NCBI RefSeq assembly: GCF_002395745.1
Contig: NZ_DGUN01000075.1
Location: 1 to 64,000, forward strand
DNA from: Fibrobacter sp. UBA4309
GTDB taxonomy: Bacteria > Fibrobacterota > Fibrobacteria > Fibrobacterales > Fibrobacteraceae
Direction of reading: 5' to 3'
Length of the DNA: 64,000 bases
Below the pieces are notes generated by a model. That model searched no databases and was not told the DNA's origin. It saw only the letters and a list, made by a program, of their open reading frames with translations. Shown here in pieces: positions 60,901 to 64,000 of the stretch. How positions within the stretch are numbered: position 1 is the stretch's first letter; each line of letters begins with the position of its first letter. Made by a program: the position numbers and the translations under genes.

Positions 60901-61269
60901 GTCCAGGGGGCAGACGACAATCCTTACCGTGTCCTTCTTATCGACGAGATCAAAAAACTTGAGACGTTCCTCGAGAACCCCTTCGAAAGGGACCTTCTGT
61001 TCATAAGGTTTCAACCCGATGGACGGGTAAAAAAGGACGTTCTCTTCGCCGACAAGGCCCTGGAGGTTTTCCATCCAGATTTCGGCACTCTTGTAATCCT
61101 TTGACACCACCAGGATATTTTCGGGGACATCGAGAAACCTCCCGGCGACCATCATCGACGCCATGGGTATCGATGCTCCGCATACGTGGAGAGATTCTTT
61201 CCCGACATTCGCAAACGCAGATAGCGTACCGGGCAAAGAGTCCTGAATAAATTCCTGCAAGGTATCCAT
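57943..61269 (-). CDS. mfd: Transcription-repair coupling factor
   Basis: A 1108-residue Mfd, which removes stalled RNA polymerase from DNA lesions and recruits UvrA. The N-terminal UvrB-like part, the RNA-polymerase-binding module (RGDFVAHEDHGVGRYLGLVR, near 455), the translocase Walker A GDVGFGKTEVAMRAAFK (near 595), IIDEEQKFGVKQKEKL and SMSATPIPRSLQLS are all present, with the RQMRGRVGRS-type motif (YQMRGRVGRSDVLAKAFLVI). A TATCTTTA box ends 6 nt before the ATG and no ribosome site is seen, another possible leaderless case. Confidence 0.96.
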   Translation of the reverse strand: MDTLQEFIQDSLPGTLSAFANVGKESLHVCGASIPMASMMVAGRFLDVPENILVVSKDYKSAEIWMENLQGLVGEENVLFYPSIGLKPYEQKVPFEGVLEERLKFFDLVDKKDTVRIVVCPLDALLIKLPAPGTVQKEFRKIKVGDVFDPASLRPWLLDHGFNEQPLVSAVGEFSIRGCIVDINCFLFPHPIRIEFYGDEVESIRTFDIFTQRSIDKMDRVSIYPMGEFTLPGEVLTKFGSDLSGIWWNRADYQSLGYSLLDYLPGCSLVFEELSGLSEMASRLYQGYGEVYDEIKGSAAAVASPDKLWWNFGELSRNFPGRSCLDMTRVSADSSSWINVDLKPQDFSSTGTEAVARQIEDFTAAGGRVYVVAPTPGALTRLRHVFEYLQIEDYFVGNLTEGFWLNDEKIAFLTETRIFNRHANKHRKRQIAGSVASALMVESLSRGDFVAHEDHGVGRYLGLVRVEVNGGMVDCALLEYAGGDRLKFPVSDLRKIDRLNPSEDKIPVLDKLGSKNWENLKKRVKKKVVQIARELVELYAKRELIEGFGFPPNPKMQKEFDDAFEYEPTPDQIKATTDIMRDMEARRPMDRLVCGDVGFGKTEVAMRAAFKCVCAKKQVAILVPTTILAAQHFENFKERFASFPVRIALVNRYRSPKEKKEIFKQLAEGSIDIVVGTHALLSEKNQFKDLGLLIIDEEQKFGVKQKEKLREFRLAVDTISMSATPIPRSLQLSMTGVRDISLINTAPMNRLPVETKLMKRDDVVLTAAIEDELSRGGQVFIVNDRVQSINMLAEDVERWVPNARVAVAHGQMEDRELERVMNAFLSKEFDILVSTSIIESGLDVPNANTIIIMNAHHFGISQLYQMRGRVGRSDVLAKAFLVIPPHNEISAESMRRLKALEQYTDLGSGYQLAMRDLDIRGAGNLLGEEQHGFIAEVGFETYIRMVREAVEQLRGAPSDKPIQPRVEIGVDAYLPEDYIQDGLTRISLYQRIARIASTAEVESILQELEDRFGEVPSPAKMLMKVSEIGLLAGRMRVQGLQQRKGILAVTFSEYPPPDPRELLGMCPASPYPMRLLNVTPVQAVIELGTSDPEMVAERTLECFRAFSK

Positions 61270-61275
61270 ACGGCG

Positions 61276-61283
61276 TAAAGATA
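61276..61283 (-). promoter_or_regulatory. TATCTTTA box 6 nt before mfd start
   Basis: One mismatch from TAnnTTTG; reads TATCTTTA-CGCCGT-ATG. Confidence 0.4.
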
Positions 61284-61321
61284 GAATTTAGCGCAGCACG
61301 CAAGATGCCGGTCAGTAAAAT

Positions 61322-61353
61322 AAAAAACCGGCTCCGACAAATCGGAACCGGTC
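61322..61353 (-). terminator. Terminator after tRNA-Lys
   Basis: On the minus strand CCGGTTCCGA facing TCGGAGCCGG, followed by TTTTTTATTTT; 7 nt after the tRNA end. Confidence 0.8.
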
Positions 61354-61359
61354 TTTCAC

Positions 61360-61432
61360 TGAGCTACGAAGGGCTCGAACCTTCGACCCACGCCTTAAAA
61401 GGGCGTTGCTCTACCAACTGAGCTAGTAGCCC
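61360..61432 (-). tRNA. tRNA-Lys (TTT)
   Basis: A 73-nt cloverleaf: acceptor GGGCTAC/GTAGCTC, D stem GCTC/GAGC, anticodon stem ACGCC/GGCGT with loop CTTTTAA (anticodon TTT), T arm GAAGG-TTCGAGC-CCTTC. CCA is not encoded. A TATATTTG box lies 8 nt upstream. Confidence 0.95.
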
Positions 61433-61440
61433 GAGCGACA

Positions 61441-61448
61441 CAAATATA
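61441..61448 (-). promoter_or_regulatory. TATATTTG promoter box for tRNA-Lys
   Basis: An exact TAnnTTTG match 8 nt before the tRNA 5' end, the same box as before tRNA-Arg. Confidence 0.55.
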
Positions 61449-61515
61449 TGAAACTTTTGCCCTTTTGTAAAGGCTTGGGGCATTTTTTTGTCTTTCTTTT
61501 TATAAATTATACAAT

Positions 61516-62529
61516 ATGAAATTGTCAGGGATTTTTTCAGCCCTCCTAACAGTTGCAATGCTTGTTCCGGCAACTGCTCTTGCGTATTTTGATCGCGGTG
61601 ACGCGGGTCAAGAAGTCTTCTCTTTTATGCGAACTTTTGACAGCCCTCGAAACGCCGCACTCGAAAAATCTGCCGCGGCAAATCCGAGCACCGATCCTTC
61701 CATTACGCAATTGAACCCCGCCGCACTGAGACTTCCGGACGGGAACACCCGCATGGCGTCGATGCATTGGCAAACCGGAGAGTTCGCCGAAAACCAGGGA
61801 ACCATCTCTTACACGACGCAGTTCGATAAGTTCATTTACCAGATCAGCTACAACTGGCTCGATTACGGTACCATCGATGGCTACGACGAATTCGGCGAAG
61901 AAACGGGCGTGGACTACGAGCCGTTCAGCCAGCTGGTCACAGCCACGGCGGCTTTCCCGCTGAAGCATTTCCAATTCGGTTTCACGCTCAAGTTCGCCAG
62001 CGACAAACTCGCCGAAGAAACGGGAGACCGTACCGCGTTCGGCCTGGCCTTTGACTGGGGCGTCGCATGGCAGGCCGCCAGCAAGCTTTTCGGATTTTCG
62101 CTCATCGCACGCGACATGGGTTGCATCCTGCGCGACTACGTGGACGACGACGAGGACAAGCACTACCCCATGTCGCAAACATTCGCCCTTGCCGGGTACT
62201 TCCGCCCCAAGAGCGTCCGCCGCCTCACGCTTTATGCCGATAGCGACTTCCCCAGGTTCGCCGAAGCCAACATGAACCTCGGTGCCGAATACGCCCTAGG
62301 CAGCTACTTTTCCATACGCGCCGGTTTTACGCGTTCCTGGATCGACCTTATCCGCGACTTCAAGGAACTCGCCTCTTCGGAGAGCAGACCCAGCGAATCC
62401 AACGAGGCCCGCATGCTCAGCGCCGGCCTTGGCTATTCCAGCAGCCTTTTCTCGCTGGACTACTCGTTTTCTTATTTGGCACAGGGGCTCGGGCAAGAAC
62501 ACCGAATCGGTCTTCGCGTAGGCTTCTAA
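61516..62529 (+). CDS. PorQ/PorV-like outer-membrane protein
   Basis: A 337-residue outer-membrane barrel with signal peptide (MKLSGIFSALLTVAMLVPAT). ITQLNPAALRLPDGNTRMAS, YQISYNWLDYGTIDGYDEFG and FGFTLKFASDKLAEETGDRT resemble PorQ/PorV proteins of the FadL superfamily, which serve the type IX secretion system; it ends in Phe (IGLRVGF). Type IX secretion exports fibre-degrading and gliding proteins in this phylum group. No other type IX gene is in the window. Confidence in the barrel is high, in PorQ identity moderate. Confidence 0.72.
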   Translation: MKLSGIFSALLTVAMLVPATALAYFDRGDAGQEVFSFMRTFDSPRNAALEKSAAANPSTDPSITQLNPAALRLPDGNTRMASMHWQTGEFAENQGTISYTTQFDKFIYQISYNWLDYGTIDGYDEFGEETGVDYEPFSQLVTATAAFPLKHFQFGFTLKFASDKLAEETGDRTAFGLAFDWGVAWQAASKLFGFSLIARDMGCILRDYVDDDEDKHYPMSQTFALAGYFRPKSVRRLTLYADSDFPRFAEANMNLGAEYALGSYFSIRAGFTRSWIDLIRDFKELASSESRPSESNEARMLSAGLGYSSSLFSLDYSFSYLAQGLGQEHRIGLRVGF

Positions 62530-62544
62530 GCAAACGGATACGAC

Positions 62545-63501
62545 ATGCCTAAAGTCTGCATAGTCCTGGCCACCTACAACGGAGAAAAGTATCTTCCCCA
62601 GATGCTCGATTCGCTGATTGCCCAGACGAAGGCTCCCGACGAAATCATCGTCTTAGACGACGGTTCAAGCGATTCCACTTTAAGCATTCTCCGCGAATAC
62701 GAAAAGAAGCTTCCGCTCCAAATTACAGCCCTGCCGCAAAACACCGGACACCGCAAGGCCTTTGCCAAATGCCTGGAGATCGCTTCCCGGAACCTCCAGG
62801 ACGAAGACCTGATAGCCCTTGCCGACCAGGACGACATCTGGCTTCCCCGCAAGATCGAGATTCTCGAAAAGGTATTGTCCGAAGGAGTCTCGGCACCGGA
62901 CATGGCTTACGGAGATGCCCAAATTATCGACGGGAACGGCAACATCACCGCCCAATCCTGGCGCAAGGCCGAGCAGCTGCTCCCGACGCTCGGAATCGAG
63001 TCGCAGCTGACCGGTTTCACGAACGTTACCGGCTGTCTCACGATGTTCAAGGCTAGGCTTTTGCAGGATATCCTCCCGATACCCTCGAGCGTCCCCGTAC
63101 ACGACCAGTGGATTACGCTGTGCGCCTCGCTGCGAAACGGTTACAGGGCCATCGACGAGGCTGTCGTCCAGTACCGCATCCACGGAAACAACGCCATCGG
63201 ACAAGCCGGCAAGCATTCCTGGAGCGAAAAGCTGAGGACGAACCTCCAATGGGCCAAGGCAGTCAAGGCATCGAAGCAATACGCAAAGCTCTCCGGGAGC
63301 CAACAGACATTCCTGACAAAGTACATCGACTACATGGAAGTCCGTTTTCGCAGCAATTTCCTGCCGGGCTGGATTCCCTGGTTGCTCGCCAATTCAAGTT
63401 CCATCAATCCGCATGTACACGGCATTTGCGGTCATATGGTACACGCCCTTTTCGGAGCCGTCGGCATCCCGTTCGCCACACGTTTTCTCGGTAAAGCATG
63501 A
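62545..63501 (+). CDS. Family 2 glycosyltransferase
   Basis: A 318-residue GT2 enzyme with the GT-A fold: CIVLATYNGEKYLPQMLDSL, the nucleotide-binding IIVLDDGSSDST, and the metal motif region ALADQDDIWLPRKIE. VHDQWITLCASLRNG continues the catalytic domain. It resembles rhamnosyl- and other sugar transferases of cell-surface polysaccharide synthesis. No strong membrane helices apart from a hydrophobic C-terminal stretch. GGATACGAC precedes the ATG; it overlaps the next gene by 4 bp, linking it to the Wzi-like protein. Confidence 0.88.
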   Translation: MPKVCIVLATYNGEKYLPQMLDSLIAQTKAPDEIIVLDDGSSDSTLSILREYEKKLPLQITALPQNTGHRKAFAKCLEIASRNLQDEDLIALADQDDIWLPRKIEILEKVLSEGVSAPDMAYGDAQIIDGNGNITAQSWRKAEQLLPTLGIESQLTGFTNVTGCLTMFKARLLQDILPIPSSVPVHDQWITLCASLRNGYRAIDEAVVQYRIHGNNAIGQAGKHSWSEKLRTNLQWAKAVKASKQYAKLSGSQQTFLTKYIDYMEVRFRSNFLPGWIPWLLANSSSINPHVHGICGHMVHALFGAVGIPFATRFLGKA

Positions 63502-64000
63502 TGAAAGAATATTTTGCAATCCCAGTCCTGTTTATCCTGATGGTCGTCACCGGGGCGTTAGCCTTTAACAGCGGCGACCCGAAAGCGAATCACCTCTCCT
63601 TTGCCAACGTTGAAAAGGATTACGAGGTCAACATCCGCGGGCAGCTCGTGGACTCCGTAGCCATGACCAACTTGAAAAATGCGCCCACCCATTACGACAA
63701 TTCCATGTCCATCCGTCTGTTCCTCGACGGGCACTTCACCCAGAAACTCTGGTTCAATTCGAGAGTCAAGGTCAGCACGGACTACACGAATAGGGACATC
63801 GCCTTCAACTATTACACCCCGATTGAAGGAATCCCCTTCAACAAGCAAAGCGAAAACAAGCGTACCTGGGACCTGTTTACCGCAAGCATCGCCTACCAGC
63901 TGGAACCGGTCAAGCTCATGGCCGGATTCGATTACCTGGAATGGGGACCGGCTCGCCGTAACCACGTCATCTTGCGTGGAGAAAAGAGCTATTTCCGCCC
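63498..64000 (+). CDS. Wzi-like outer-membrane protein, N-terminal part
   Basis: The first 167 codons of an exported protein cut by the right window edge. It has a signal peptide (MMKEYFAIPVLFILMVVTGA) and barrel-like strands; the motif FDYLEWGPARRNHVILRGEK resembles the WGPG-type motif of Wzi capsule-assembly proteins. Wzi is an outer-membrane lectin that holds capsule on the cell. Its ATG overlaps the stop of the GT2 gene (ATGATG/TGA), which fits a capsule or exopolysaccharide unit. Family assignment is tentative because the C-terminal part is missing. Confidence 0.6.
   Translation, partial: MMKEYFAIPVLFILMVVTGALAFNSGDPKANHLSFANVEKDYEVNIRGQLVDSVAMTNLKNAPTHYDNSMSIRLFLDGHFTQKLWFNSRVKVSTDYTNRDIAFNYYTPIEGIPFNKQSENKRTWDLFTASIAYQLEPVKLMAGFDYLEWGPARRNHVILRGEKSYFR

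Overview
The window looks like a chromosomal segment of a Fibrobacter-type bacterium (phylum Fibrobacterota). The main evidence is a lipoprotein with two Fibrobacter succinogenes major paralogous (FISUMP) domains, Ser-rich lipoprotein linkers, a secreted GH10 xylanase, a PorQ-like type IX secretion barrel, and promoter-like TAnnTTTG boxes of the kind known from the related Bacteroidota. Species was not determined. No phage, insertion sequence, CRISPR array or integrase was seen.

Layout. 1-430: start of gdhA, preceded by a possible structured leader RNA and two copies of a 20-bp palindrome. 900-6428 (minus): a lipid or polyketide-like operon of ACP, a ketosynthase fused to a catalytically dead ketosynthase, FabG, FabZ-like dehydratase, PlsC-like acyltransferase and patatin. 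A biotin-dependent carboxylase beta subunit is divergent from it. 8.3-15.9 kb: an outer-membrane protein, an inositol-phosphatase family enzyme, a DUF2279 protein, a second FabF, then orn, a transpeptidase and lgt. 15.9-25 kb: FISUMP lipoprotein, TldE/PmbA, an orphan HigA-type HTH protein, an AlgJ-like protein, tRNA-Arg, a SUI1 protein and the xylanase. 25-29.5 kb (plus): YhcC-like radical SAM, apt, a purine permease, argH. 29.6-35.9 kb (minus): a seven-gene operon around a MotA/MotB-type (Zorya-like) stator with unrecognised partners. 36-41.7 kb: tadA, ahbD, and a plus-strand operon of a third FabF, a 42-residue membrane protein, a DUF2334 protein and an acyl-CoA synthetase.

41.7-54.2 kb holds almost a whole heme pathway. 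hemA, hemC, cobA-hemD, sirB-met8, hemB and hemL (minus) carry glutamyl-tRNA to siroheme. The fused ahbAB and ahbC here, with ahbD at 36.6 kb, would carry siroheme to heme by the alternative Ahb route. A Ser-linker lipoprotein, a CotH protein and a small barrel lie between the two blocks. 54.2-61.3 kb: a basic 101-residue protein, mnmG, a FKBP_N-thioredoxin lipoprotein, mfd and tRNA-Lys. 61.5-64 kb: PorQ-like barrel, GT2 glycosyltransferase and the start of a Wzi-like protein.

The most unusual signal is in the DNA of the heme genes. A short hairpin repeat (ends GATCCTTCG and CAGGATGAC) is inserted in frame six times in hemA, hemC and cobA-hemD, much like the Rickettsia palindromic elements. 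Families of 7-bp-periodic repeats, often as facing inverted arms, fill many intergenic gaps and also enter coding sequence. Several genes appear to have the TAnnTTTG box only 4-7 nt before the start codon, suggesting leaderless transcripts.
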